Shown: positions 25,305 to 36,709 of the stretch, piece after piece
Layout of the letters: each line of letters opens with the position of its first letter
Numbering within the stretch: position 1 is the stretch's first letter
NCBI GenBank assembly: GCA_026182355.1
Contig: JAPFBL010000002.1
Span: forward strand, 310,001 to 374,000
Reading direction: 5' to 3'
DNA from: Hermatobates lingyangjiaoensis
Lineage: Eukaryota > Arthropoda > Insecta > Hemiptera > Hermatobatidae
Length of the DNA stretch: 64,000 bases
The notes under the pieces: generated by a model
What the model was told of the DNA's origin: nothing
Database searches by the model: none
The model's input: the letters and a program-made list of their open reading frames with translations, nothing else
Translations under genes and position numbers: made by a program

Positions 25305-28300
25305 CTGTACGATTCATTGTTTCAATGAGCTACTCTTTTAGGTTGATGAAAGTTTTGCGCTTTTTTTCACACCATCACAAAATTTATAAATTAAAATAAA
25401 AGAAAATAATGTAACTAATTTTATAATAATATGAAATAAAGGTTTGGAAATACAAAAGGTAATTTCTAGTAAATATAATATAAAGACTTACCAACGTGCG
25501 AAAGTGATGACAACTCTGATTCTGCAACAAAAGGCGTGAAATTAAATAAGGGAAATACAAAACTCAAAATTAGGAAGTAATAGTAATAAATTAACACAAG
25601 ATAAGAATAAATAGACAAACTACAATATCTGCAAGTAGCATTTCTTTTAAAATCAAATTTAGTAAATTAGGAGTGTATCTTCCAAAATAACATTTATTGA
25701 ATTAATCTTTTTGCATACAACATTGCTGCTAATGTCTCTTCTATGTAGACTAATTTCATTTAAATTTCTAATCCATTCATAATTTTTGGCAACTTCAACA
25801 AATACTATATACATTTAATTGTACTTAGTTCCTAAAGATTTAAATCAGTGAATGAACATTTTTGTCTTAAATATAAGAAATTGGAAAACTTATAGAAAAC
25901 TTTACCCATTAGTAATGAAATATTTCAGTCACAGGCATCATAATATTAAAAAGCTAATTAATTACAAATTTTCATTCCCATCAAAAGACATTCTGTTTTC
26001 TATAAAAGAAAAATACATCCATACATACGTAAAGATATAATAGATTTATTTTGTTTTTAGAAATATTGATTTTTCATAATCTTCAAAAATGTATCAACAC
26101 GTTCATTGAAGGGGTCGTTAAAACACATCAGGTGAGTTGTTTTACAACCACAGCATGCTTTACAAATGCACAAAAATAATACAGCAGTGTGTTCTGACTG
26201 ATTCATGTAACAATAATCCATTTTCATTTAACTTTGCTTTATTCAACACTATCAGGAATAATTTTTTTTATTTTTATAATTTACAACCGTATAGTAATCT
26301 TAAATTTTCATGTTATTACATTTTAATTAATTAAATCACTAATTAATAACATCTTATTTATATATTTTAAACTTACCTACATTATAAATTTATTATTATA
26401 TGTATTTATATTATTATTTACATGGTTACTATATTTATTTTTATTTATTTTTTATTACCTGATTGTAGGAATATAATTTATTTTAGGAAGAGTATTGTTT
26501 TTTTCTATTATTTAATTGATATTATATTCCAGTAGTTTGTATATAGTTAAGATAAATAAATAATTTGTTAAGATTATATTTTAGTAATGTATTGTAATTA
26601 TTTTCAACTTTTGTTTTGCATTGGGGAACTTCTGGTTTAATATTTCTTTAAAAGCATTTATAAATACAAGACTGGCTTCATAAGAGGAACTACTGCACTC
26701 TGTCGGTACAAGATGAAAGCTGTTCTCCAAGAACAATTGTACTAATTAATCCTGATATTTAGCAATAGCAATAATAAAATTAATAACCATTTGTTCTAAT
26801 AGTGTCCTTTATGCAATAATGTCTTGTTTGCATGCTTTGTTATATTTAATTTATATGTTTATTTAGATTTTAAAAAAATCAAACTTTAAAAAATATTCTA
26901 CAAAAAATTCATAATTTTCAAAATATTTATTATTATTAAATTCACATTGGAGGAATTTATTCTTCATGGGGAACAAAAACAGTGAAGAAAAATATGAAGA
27001 ATTGCTATAGATTCTGAATTACTCATTGAATTTATTGTGGCTAATGTATTTAAAAGTTTAATTTATAAACGTGTCTAGGTAACATAATATTCAGATGTTA
27101 TGCATTTTATATTTTAAATACAGATATTTCTATTTAAAGATTACATTTTTCCATTCAACTGAAGATTCCTTAATACACCCATAATTTTAGAAATGATACA
27201 ACCATTGAACCATGATTATCTTGATGTGCTTTAATTTTAACTTACTTAAAATAATTTTTCAATAATACACATTACTTAATTACTTAAGATGCAGTTTACT
27301 TTAATACAACGAAAAGGTAGTAAATAATAAAGTTTCACAGTTAATTGCATATCAAATTCCTTTTGTTTGAAACAAAAATAAGTACATGAATAATTATTGT
27401 CTATTATTTTGAAAAATAGTCCATTTTTCTTTTCAAGATATTAGAATCACTATTTATTCAAATATTGATTATTCTAATAATCTATATATGAAACCTGAGT
27501 TATTAATAACTTCACATTGTACACCTGGGAAAAATCTCTCATACATGCAAAATACATGCACTGAGTTTTTTGTATGTTGATTAAAACTGTTAAACCAAAA
27601 ATAAAACTCATACAAAAATATGAAAAAAAAACTTGACTTATTTTAAATAGTTAACCATAAAATTTTTAAAAATAGTGGCATAAGATTATTTTTATATTGA
27701 TGTCTTTTATCGTTGGAAAAGTTATTTTGATTCAAATATATAATGTAATATTCTTCTAAAATTGTAAAGAATGTCATCAATTTGATTACCTATTAATAAT
27801 AAGTGGTATAATTTTTTAGAAATATAATACACAGAATTAATTTAGAATGGCTTAATTTTAGCAATTATTATTAACGTTAGGTTCAAAATTAAATAAATTA
27901 CAAATGAATTAAATTTGCATTAAATCGGTCAAAGATACTTGTATACTTCAAAGTAGTAGTGTTAAAAGAGTTTACTCTGTACAATGGAGAAGATATAGGA
28001 GTTGATAATCTATATAAACGAAATAAGGTAGTGGTAGACAAGACAGTATTTGTGTGTAGAGGATCTCCTTAGTTATTCCTAGGTAGCGAGCAGAGTGAGA
28101 TTTGAAATGGTGTCATTTAAACTTAGTGATAAACAAATTAACGTTCTTAATTATTTATTTCTTACTACTGAATCTTCAAGAGATGACAAGACACCATCAG
28201 AGAATGTTTTACTTATTTATTTATTCAAATCCCATTTTCACCTTTGATCAAACAGGAACGAATCAACATTAACCTCCTCTGTCCAGTGTTGCCATTGTTG

Positions 28301-31300
28301 ACTTTTTCCAGGCCTCATCAGTGTTGACGAGAGTAGAATAATCAAAGCTGTTATAGTTCGGTAAGAGGTGAACCTCCTGGTAGTAGTTTGGATATGAAAG
28401 AGGTACCATGTTTAGGGGATCAACTTTACCTCTCACTTTTAATGCTTGCATTGTGCGAGTTACTAAATCTCTAATTTCCTTTACATCGTTTAATTTGAAG
28501 TTTGAAAGAAGTTTCAATATCCAGAAATGTAAACATTTTGCTAGTACAATTTTTCCTGATTAATTGATGCTTTAGTGCTCACTTTAAAGAAGAAAATTAT
28601 TTTCAAGTGATTGAACTTTAAAATAAATTAGTTACCCAAAACAACTTTAGAAAAATTTAATGTGGTATAAATTACATAAACCTTTTTTACCAATATATAG
28701 ATACGATAAATTATAATATAAATTCTACATTCTAAATTTAATTTTAAATTAAATTATTTTTAATTTTACAATTAAAATCTACACAAATTTACATTGTAAA
28801 AATAAATTATTTTTAATTTTACAATTAAGTAAAATCCACTTAAATTTACATTGTCGGATTATTTTTCTCTTCAGAAAAGTGAAGAGGGTAATTTTTTTGA
28901 AAGTAGTTAATGTAAAATGTGAAAATAAACAGACCTACTTTGAGAACTGGTCTGTATTCTGTATAAAGGTGCTGACAATTAAAGAAAACTTGTCAGAACA
29001 AATTCTCTTTACTAAAAATAAAGAATAATTAAAAACAAAAATTTATCATTAAAATATAAAGTACTTCTTTAAATAAATCATTGAAGGATGAAATAAATAT
29101 ATTATTATCTGGTTATATTTCTTCTTATTGTTGTTTACTGTATTCAAGAATCAACATTGATGATTTAACCTTTTAACTTATTTTTCATTCATAAATCTTA
29201 AGAAATAAATTTTAACTTTTAAACATTTAGGGTCTCTTATTCGAAATCAAAAAATTCTTAGAACAAAATTATTTCTTTTTATAGTTAGTAATTTTTGTAT
29301 ACGGTTTTAATCTATATATTTTTATCGTTGCAGTATTATAGTATTTGTGTATTAAAATGTTTGTTTGCATTGTATTTCTAAAGCTATTGCACCTCTTTAC
29401 AAATGATTTTTCAAATGATGAAACAAATGACATTTCATCAAATTAAATGACAAATGATGAAACAATTGATTTTAGCTCGATTCAAACAGAGAAATATGGT
29501 TACATCTTTCTTTTTTACTATGTCGGTCCATATACTCTGCTATTGTAAATTTATTTATATATATTATATTTATATATATTATATATATTTTTAATTATAT
29601 ATTTTTTATTATATTATTAGATTCATTCAAATTTAATTAACAGAAAACAATAATTTACAATTAAATTCAGTTAATTGATATGTAAATAATAAATGATGAA
29701 TAAAAAGATCTTTTCTTTATGATTATGTGTTTTATATGAATATCATCATTGTAGTAGTATGCATTATTATATTAATATAATAAAGAATCACATATAATAT
29801 ATAGCACAGAATTGCACATCCAAAATACCAAACAGTCACATGTTTTAATCATTCTAAAAATTACAAAACTGTGACAGCTAAGGTTATTCTTAGTTTTAAA
29901 TCAATAAGACTTATTAGAGTTTTAGTATTTAAATTTGGCTTCGTGTTCAACAGCTAAGTTGATAAAGTGTCTTTTTTGGACTACCTAAATCAGATTTGAG
30001 ATATACCTTTGTCTGGGTCTCTTATTGGAAATCAATAAAATATTAGAATAAATATTATTCCTTTTTATAGTTTATAATTTTTGTATATTAAAATTGTAGA
30101 TATATGATCTATATATTTTTTGTCGTTGCAGTATTTAGTATTTGTGTATTAAAATGTTTGGATTGAAAATCTAAAACCATTGTACAAGGTTTCATTTCTT
30201 GAACAACAAATAGATGTGAACTTCTAATTTATCTACTTCAGGAGTGCTAAGCATTTCAATATGTTCAAGACTCCTGCTGTTCTATATAGAGTAAAGCTAC
30301 ATTTGTAAAGTATAGTAAAACAGAGTAAATCTAATTAGTATGTTAGAGCGCTATGACATTATTGCTTTCATTAAACTAGGACTAAATTCTAAACCCGTCA
30401 GCAGATCGTAACTGTTTAGAGGAATGAATTCAGAAAGAAAAAAAAGAAAAAAGGCCAACCAATGTTGATTCCATAGGACTTTGCAAATTTTATTTTCACT
30501 GTACAAGAGGAAAGGAAGTGCAGAGTGAATTTTAAAAACCATGACTTGATACTAGTTAATGAAAAAAGAAAGAAAGAAAGAAATGAAATTATTTACCTGT
30601 TCCATTAAGTATATTTTGAATGAGTTCATTGACATTCACTTCTTCAGGCACAGTGTCACCTGACATAACTGAAACAAAGTGTCAATATTTTATTTTTAAA
30701 TTAAAAATTACTTGAAGTAATTAATATATTTAGTGGAAATTTTACTGAATATATATTAATTAAACATAATATTATTTCACTATAATACACATGATATAAT
30801 ACACATGACATAATACCCATAATAAAATTCACTATTAAAATATAATTTTAATTTTATAAATTTGGAAATATTTTTCAAAATTATATTAGATATATACTCA
30901 TTGCTACATATGAATATTCCAAAATATATTACAATGTAAAATCCATTAAAAATGACGAAGTTTTAAGTTTTTGGTATGAGAATAGGGGCAAGACTATATC
31001 TCTCCATGTTTTATTTACGGCTCCTTTACTCTCTCACACTCCCCTATCTATCTCTTCATCATCTCTCTTTCTGCTTCATTATTTATCCCTCCCTCCCTCC
31101 TCTGTTTTTTCAGCCCCTTTCCGATACTACTCTTTTTCTCTCACCCTCTCCCTCTCTCTCTATCCTTCTGTTTTTCTTAAGTATAAACTTCTAATTACTG
31201 TGATCAGTTGGTTGCTAGACTGGAACTTTTTCAAAGTTTGACCCTTCTAGCTTTACGTTACATATTAAGCATTCACGTTACAAATATAACAATATATACA

Positions 31301-33378
31301 GACATATATATTCGCAATTATTATTACTAATAGACCTCATGATCTTAAAATGATATAATATATTTGTATAATATATTATATAAAAAAATCACATTAATTA
31401 ATGTTATTAGTAATTATAAAATATATTAAACAAAATAATTTAATTTTTTACAGGTTACAAGTATGCAATTTAAAATTAAATTAAATTCATTTAAATATTT
31501 TAACTGCTATAAATCACCTCAATGATATGTGAGTTTGAGTAAAGAAGCAATATGTAACAATAAAGGAACTTTGAGTTATAATATAATATGAATGTAAGGA
31601 CACCAAATGGTGTTTGTTATGTAAAAAACATTGTAGTATTTATAATGGTTTTATATGACTACGTTATAATGGAATAATTATTGCATATACTGAAAAGATT
31701 CAATTAAAATTAATTATTCAATACTATATTTTAAAATATTTGAATCTAAAATTGTATCAATTCATAAATGTCGAATATCATTTAATATTAATTTTAGTCT
31801 ACTAAAAAAGGAAAGCTATTTATAAACTCACTCCTGAGACTGTTAAGAAAAAACATTCTTTTAAAAAAACATTAAAGATAAAGAAATATAAAGACATTGG
31901 ACTTGTGTAGAATATCAAGTAAAGAGCCACACAAACTCTTGAAGAGAATGCAATACTACCAGAAGGTAACTCCTACCTCCTACCACAAAGCAATCATTTG
32001 TGGTGAGTTACCTGAATATTTATATCACGTGTTATTGTGATTTTGTATATACATATATATACCAAATTGTCACAATAACACGTGACATAAATATTCAGGT
32101 AACTCACCACAAATGATTGAAAATAATCGCTCTGAGGCCTTTTGTTTATCACGTTGTCAGAGAGTAAGTGAATACAAGTTGTGGGCAGGTTATGGATTTT
32201 GATTTAAAGTTGGATGAAGATTGGCAACATTGACAGTATTTTCCCTATTACATTAGAAATAGTCTTAATTTGTTTAACGATTCCTTCAATTAGAAATTCA
32301 TCCAATTTAAAAAGTCCTGTACTAGTGTTGACTAAGCTCTTAGAAAGGCCTCCCATCCTTCTCTTTTTTTCTAAGTACATGAACTTCTAATTACTAATGT
32401 ACAACTACTTTTCCTATCAGTAATATTAAAATTAAATTATATTATTACAATATCAAATAAAAAATAAACCATTTTAAAAAAGTTATACTAAAAATAAATA
32501 GAAAAGACTTATATTTTATAATTTCATAAAAAAAACTTTTTTAAAGGAATTCCTAAGAAAACCATATATTAGCAGGTATTGTCATATTTTCTTCTGTATC
32601 CTACAAGTTATATATTTTTAGTATTTTTTTGACGAAAAAATAATCATTTTACTTACAAAGATGTAGTCATAATTTTGTATGTAATACTATAATATTTTAT
32701 TTATTGAAGCAATGGGGCGCAATACAAAATAAATAATTTATATTTTCAATTCCAGGAATAGAATTGGATTCTGATAATTTACGATGCAATGAAATCTTCA
32801 ATTTCAACAACTGGCTCAATATAAATTTGCTCTACCATTAAACTGTTCTATACTAATGTTCTTCTTGTATTACTATGTTCTACAAACGTTGATAGTGACA
32901 CTGACTTCTACATATCAGTAAGCGTAATTAAGTTAAATTTGAATAAATATTTATCAAGTTTAACTTAATTTTAACTTCAATCATATTACTTAATTAATAA
33001 TAAGTAAAATTGTTGAAACTAGCTACTATTAATTTCAACTAATTCGCATATTTCTTAAATTAGCTGAATTATTTGATAAAATTATAAATTGGGTTTTGTG
33101 AACTGAAGCGTCTGGATTAAGGCATTACATTATTAGGGAATTGATACCGCTTAAAATTAACGTTATTTTACTACACTTAAATACAACTTTCTCATCTTTT
33201 ATCTTTATAACATAAAATAACCTTACAGAATATTATCATTTCTATATTTTCTATATAACAGTTGTGATAGTACTCTATACAAATATTCTATATCTCAGAT
33301 CCATTATTTCTTGTTCAACTTACTTTTCAGCAAGAATAACCATTTAAAAATGAAAGTTAACTTTTGAAGGTAGTGCAT
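25189..33378 (-). CDS. Five-exon gene, small possibly secreted protein, family unknown
   Basis: I assemble this model from splice signals on the minus strand: exon 1 33378-33324, exon 2 30668-30597, exon 3 28555-28274, exon 4 25521-25492, exon 5 25304-25189. All four introns are phase 1 and all joins keep the frame, giving 184 residues and a TAA. The start is the first ATG after an in-frame TAA. The N-terminus (MHYLQKLTFIFKWLFLLK) is basic then hydrophobic, like a signal peptide. AATAAA lies about 115 bp after the stop. I do not recognise the family. DPLNMVPLS in exon 3 faintly recalls the DP(L/M)..P motif of the takeout/JHBP and mite group-7 fold, but that is only an impression. Weak points are the exon 3 donor (GAG|GTTAAT) and the poor pyrimidine tract before exon 5. 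A decayed PLE lies in intron 1. Confidence 0.55.
25492..25521 (-). CDS. Exon 4 of the five-exon gene (30-nt microexon)
   Basis: A 30-nt exon lies between the near-consensus acceptor CACGCCTTTTGTTGCAG and the donor GTTG|GTAAGTC. In the phase set by exon 3 it codes ESELSSLSHV, with the first Glu split across the junction. It is short enough to be a chance pairing of sites, but both sites and the phase agree with the rest of the model. Confidence 0.5.
25523..28273. other. Intron 3 of the five-exon gene
   Basis: Very AT-rich. It contains a plus-strand segment (26061-26131) flanked by good acceptor and donor sites, discussed under findings. The open frames at 25852-26040 and 26137-26334 have no protein-like signature. 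Confidence 0.4.
28274..28555 (-). CDS. Exon 3 of the five-exon gene
   Basis: This open block of 93 codons is unusually non-repetitive and GC-richer than its surroundings. It includes KEIRDLVTRTMQALKVRGKV, DPLNMVPLSYPNYYQEVHLL and TDEAWKKSTMATLDRG. The acceptor used is AATCAG|GA. A second acceptor, ACTAG|CA at 28546, has the same phase and would drop three residues. The donor GAG|GTTAAT is weak. Without it the frame ends at TAA 28271-28269. An internal GAGAG|GTAAAG is stronger, also phase 1, and would give a shorter exon. Confidence 0.55.
29231..29364. repeat. Intronic direct repeat, copy 1
   Basis: About 135 bp, similar to 30016-30155, starting GGGTCTCTTATTCGAAATCA and ending TATTAAAATGTTTG. 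The copies are in the same orientation about 790 bp apart. Confidence 0.65.
30016..30155. repeat. Intronic direct repeat, copy 2
   Basis: Partner of 29231-29364, with a few small insertions. Both contain TCGTTGCAGTAT, a possible plus-strand acceptor, but nothing open follows. Confidence 0.65.
30597..30668 (-). CDS. Exon 2 of the five-exon gene
   Basis: 72 nt lie between the acceptor TTTGTTTCAG (AG at 30670-30669) and the donor ACAG|GTAAAT. It codes MSGDTVPEEVNVNELIQNIL then NGT in the only open frame, with 2 bases before and 1 base after. Both splice sites are close to consensus. This is the best-supported exon of the model. Confidence 0.65.
30669..33323. other. Intron 1 of the five-exon gene
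   Basis: Contains a pyrimidine-rich low-complexity tract at 31010-31175 and the family C PLE remnant at 31990-32345. The remainder is AT-rich with nothing assigned. Confidence 0.4.
31990..32345 (-). mobile_element. PLE 3' end with foldback, family C, in intron 1
   Basis: On the minus strand 32333-32204 codes VNTSTGLFKLDEFLIEGIVK then QIKTISNVIG, and ends in TAA. It is the same C-terminus as the GIY-YIG ORF at 58.9 kb. Next comes a decayed hammerhead-like motif, CTCT|CTGACAA|C|GTGATAAAC|AAAA|GG..CCT|C|AGAG (about 32164-32130). Then follows a foldback with 50-bp arms: 31991-32041 (CAATCATTTGTGGTGAGTTA and on) against 32069-32118, with a loop of about 27 bp. The two core defects, CGA to CAA and CGAAA to CAAAA, are both CpG decay products. 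Confidence 0.75.
33324..33378 (-). CDS. Exon 1 of the five-exon gene (signal-like N-terminus)
   Basis: ATG at 33378-33376 opens 18 codons plus one base, ending at the strong donor AAAA|GTAAGTTG (33323 onward). An in-frame TAA lies 6 bases before the ATG. The residues LTFIFKWLFLL form a hydrophobic core. The single A left at the end joins TT of exon 2 to make Ile. Confidence 0.55.
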
Positions 33379-34058
33379 TATTTAATTTAATAATATGAGC
33401 AACTTTAGCATTACAATTTATTTAACTTAGCCTGAGTAATTTCTCTTTAGTAAATCCTTTTGATAAAACCTTGAATACTGATTAATTTCTCACTTGAAAC
33501 TAATTAAGAATCTTTTAATTGAGTCTTTTTAATGAGACTTAGGACTGACGAGTAAGTAAACTATACAAATGAAAATTAACAGCAAATTCATTGGGTATTA
33601 ATGTATTAATATATATTATATTTAATATTATTAATGTTATGAAAATCAAAGAAATAGTTTAAAAAATGTTTTCCAAAATGAAAGAAAAAAAGATTTTTTT
33701 TAAAGGAATTGTCAAGAAAATTATATAGTAACTCTTATTCAATAGTTCCTTTAATCCGAGGATGCTTTCCTATGAAAGATATCAATCAACCTATAAACTT
33801 TCTTACGAACTACCTTAGCGTGTTCTATTTTATAACCGATTGTCTATATGTCTATAACATTGATATATAACATTTAACAAGATATATAACATCTCCCTTA
33901 ATATTTTTTCTACTTTCAGTTGAAATACCTGCAGTTAAAGTTAGTTTTGCTTAACCATAAGTGAAATAAGGCTGTCATAAAAAAAAAGTTCACTGAGTCC
34001 ATGTTTGAAGTATTTTTTGATGAGGCGTGTGTATACATATGTATGTGTGTGTCTATGT

Positions 34059-34062
<4 letters not shown>

Positions 34063-34090
<28 letters not shown>
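34063..34090. repeat. (GA)n microsatellite
   Basis: An uninterrupted AG dinucleotide tract. Confidence 0.95.
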
Positions 34091-34092
<2 letters not shown>

Positions 34093-34490
34093 GTATGTAT
34101 GTGTAAACAGGTGGGTAGGTGACTGAAGGCACAAAAATATCTAGGCACTCACATTTTGATGAGTACAATTGATATTAAACCCAATAGTAACTCTAAAAGA
34201 GATAATGAACGTTTACTCTTTGTGCAATATGACATAATGGAAAAGTCACTTCATACAACATTATGTTATTTCAGACACAATTTTCTTTCCTAAAATACTA
34301 AATCTAGAGAGTTGACATTTTATTTGAGAGTATTAAATTCAAAATGGCATTCTGTTTCGTAAAGAAACAGGGTCAGTTTTGCTGCATCATACCTTTACTC
34401 TATCGTTACAATTCTGTTAAAAAATTGCACGGTAATTATAAAAATATATAATATATAAGTTTTGTATGTAAATTGTATGAGTAAGTGGAA

Positions 34491-34516
34491 GAGAGAGAGA
34501 GAGAGAGAGAGAGAGT
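34491..34516. repeat. (GA)n microsatellite
   Basis: A second short AG tract. Confidence 0.95.
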
Positions 34517-35529
34517 GATAGAGGTTGTGATAGGTGGTATAAGAAGATAGCGGGTACATTACATATCACACTATTTGATGAATCATCCTTATGATTAAGA
34601 TAGTATACCTAGTTCTGGACAATACTCTTTCATCGGAAAACTGCTTTATTTAGATTCCACTATGCCAATTTAATTATTTTTTCTCATGAACTAAGAACTA
34701 TAAAAATTTGAAATTCTGTGATTAATATTAAATTATAAAGCATTAAAAAAAAGAACCAGAATTTTTAAAAAAGGTCGGTTTTTCCTAAAACTGTAAAAAT
34801 GGTAACTTAAGATTGGAACTGAGAGATCTTATACACGATACTAGATACATCATTGACAAATCGAAATGTAATTTAAGACAGAATTAGCTCATTACTGAAG
34901 TATGCATTATAAGTTTTTTTTTGCTACCCTGTATCATAGGAAAGGTTAGATATTGAGAATTGTACATTTTGCAAATTCACAATTTTTTTTTCGTAACTAC
35001 TGATAATAGAACATAAGAATTTTGCATAAGCCATGCCTAAAATTCGAATATAATAATAAAAATGTCAAGAATTTTGGACTTCTATAATAAGAAATATGGC
35101 TCTTAAAGGAGAAAGTTAACGGAGTAACCCTTATAAGTAAGTTAAAGTTTATAGTTATGTCAGACTACTCCCGAATCTTATTATAATTATCAATTATTGA
35201 GTTAATAAGAAAAGAGAAAATACAGTTTTGTGTAGGTATGCTCTAATAATTTAAAATCGTAATTGTAGTAAATATAATTTGAAAATAATGACATTACTTT
35301 ATTCGTTATGCCAAGGCTTTGATTCTAAGATAATAAACATTCTCATTCTTTGAATATGAAGTCGATTTATAACATTCTGACGTTGGCTGGTAACTAAGGA
35401 GCATTGTTGATCACAGGCTTTGTTCATTGTTTTTTCGCAGAACATAACACAAGTTAGATCTATATAAAAACATCATTTGTTTTATACATATATATTTTTA
35501 AATTTTTTTGTTAAATCGTCGAATACCAC

Positions 35530-36230
35530 CAACTACCTCAATGCCAATAGTTAATGCCCACAACACTATAAAGACTCAACAATAAAAACCATAATACATA
35601 GAACCTTCAAAATAGCTTCAAACTGGAGATTTTTAACAGGAATATCAATAAGTCAAAACAAGCATTCATAAACAACGGCTGTTCCAATGAAAAATTTGAT
35701 AAAATTCTTAAAGATTATCTACACACGAGGAAAACCAGGAAGAGAATTTTTTATGCATAGCTGGAACTATGCATAAGATATACTATAGAAACCAATATTC
35801 GGACCAACACAAAGTAGATGAAAGAGTACTAAAAGACATTATAAAAACCAACGTAAGATGTAAAAATACCAACGATAGAGTTTCTTTGGTCACATATTAT
35901 AAAAGCTCTACAATAAGCAGCCTTTTTTTGACTAACAAATACCGCTGCAAGGGTTCTCCATTGAAAGAAATGAATCTGGTATACGAGTACAAATGTAATT
36001 ATGGGGACTGCGACACTGAAAAACACTAATAAATTGGAGTAACTACGACTACACTTTCTGGGAGACCTACTATTCACCTGATATCTGGAGCCCCTAGAAA
36101 GTACACAGAGCAAGTCTATCATTCTAAGTTAATTACGTTCTATACTTAGACAACAAACGTTCGTAAGTAAACCATAGAACTTAAAAACATAGTAGCACTT
36201 AAAAACGAGTGAAGAGTCTAAAAATTGTAC
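35530..36230 (+). pseudogene. PLE-like ORF remnant with GIY-YIG endonuclease
   Basis: Three pieces in order on the plus strand. 35600-35700 codes HRTFKIASNWRF and, after a frame change, FINNGCSNEKFDKILKDYL, as before the endonuclease of PLE-like ORFs. 35769-36029 is open, with KDIIKTNVRC, RVSLVTYYKS, NKYRCKGSPLKEMNLVYEYK and CNYGDC, the spacer and zinc-binding-like region. After TAA TAA the same frame continues IGVTTTTLSGRPTIHLISGA, which matches the YIG..T..L..R...H motif of GIY-YIG nucleases. Further stops follow at about 36135. The ORF would nick target DNA for reverse transcription. This copy is dead, with at least one frameshift and several stops. It is a different lineage from the 58.7-kb copy, judging by the motif. 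Confidence 0.75.
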
Positions 36231-36659
36231 CTAGTTTGCCAATAATTACAAACTGTAATTGTTTTTATCTGTTTCTTTTGAGTGTATGTGTGAACAATGT
36301 TTAGTGGTGGATGAAGTTTCCTTTCATTTTTAAAACATACTAGGTGTAGTACAGCTAGGTATTGCTGGTTTGCATACCACTAATCACAACATGACTGCAT
36401 TAGCTCTTCAAGAGATAGGTATTTAATCTTGGCACCTGGTACATTAATGACAGTACCGTTTTCAAAACTTGATGTATTAGATTTACTAAAATGTTATTTA
36501 TTGAAATATTATCATTAAAGGTACCGTAGCTTTTAACTTTATTTTACTAAGAAAATGATAATTATTCCAACGGTTTTTTTATTGATCTTCTGGTCAAATT
36601 ACAAATTGTAAATTACAATTACAAATTAAAACTACATTAATTATATTGTAGTATATTGT

Positions 36660-36709
36660 ACTCTAATATAATATGTTACCATATTAATGGTAACATATTA
36701 TATTAGAGT
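36660..36709. repeat. Perfect 23-bp hairpin
   Basis: ACTCTAATATAATATGTTAC-CAT (36660-36682), loop ATTA, then the exact reverse complement (36687-36709). No poly-T tract follows, and there is no repeat partner elsewhere in the window. Confidence 0.9.

Larger units (their letters stand above)
28556..30596. other. Intron 2 of the five-exon gene
   Basis: AT-rich. It holds an internal direct repeat: 29231-29364 and 30016-30155 both run from GGGTCTCTTATT through CGTTGCAGTAT to GTGTATTAAAATGTTTG. No other feature is recognised. Confidence 0.4.
33379..35524. other. AT-rich DNA upstream of the five-exon gene
   Basis: Would hold the 5' UTR and promoter of the minus-strand gene. I see no clear TATA or initiator. 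Two (GA)n tracts lie here, at 34063-34090 and 34491-34516. The open frames across the first one are repeat artefacts. Confidence 0.4.

Noticed and set aside
33916..34168. Two overlapping minus-strand frames with SLSLSLS
   Set aside because: Both arise from the (GA)n tract read as CT; no splice or start support.
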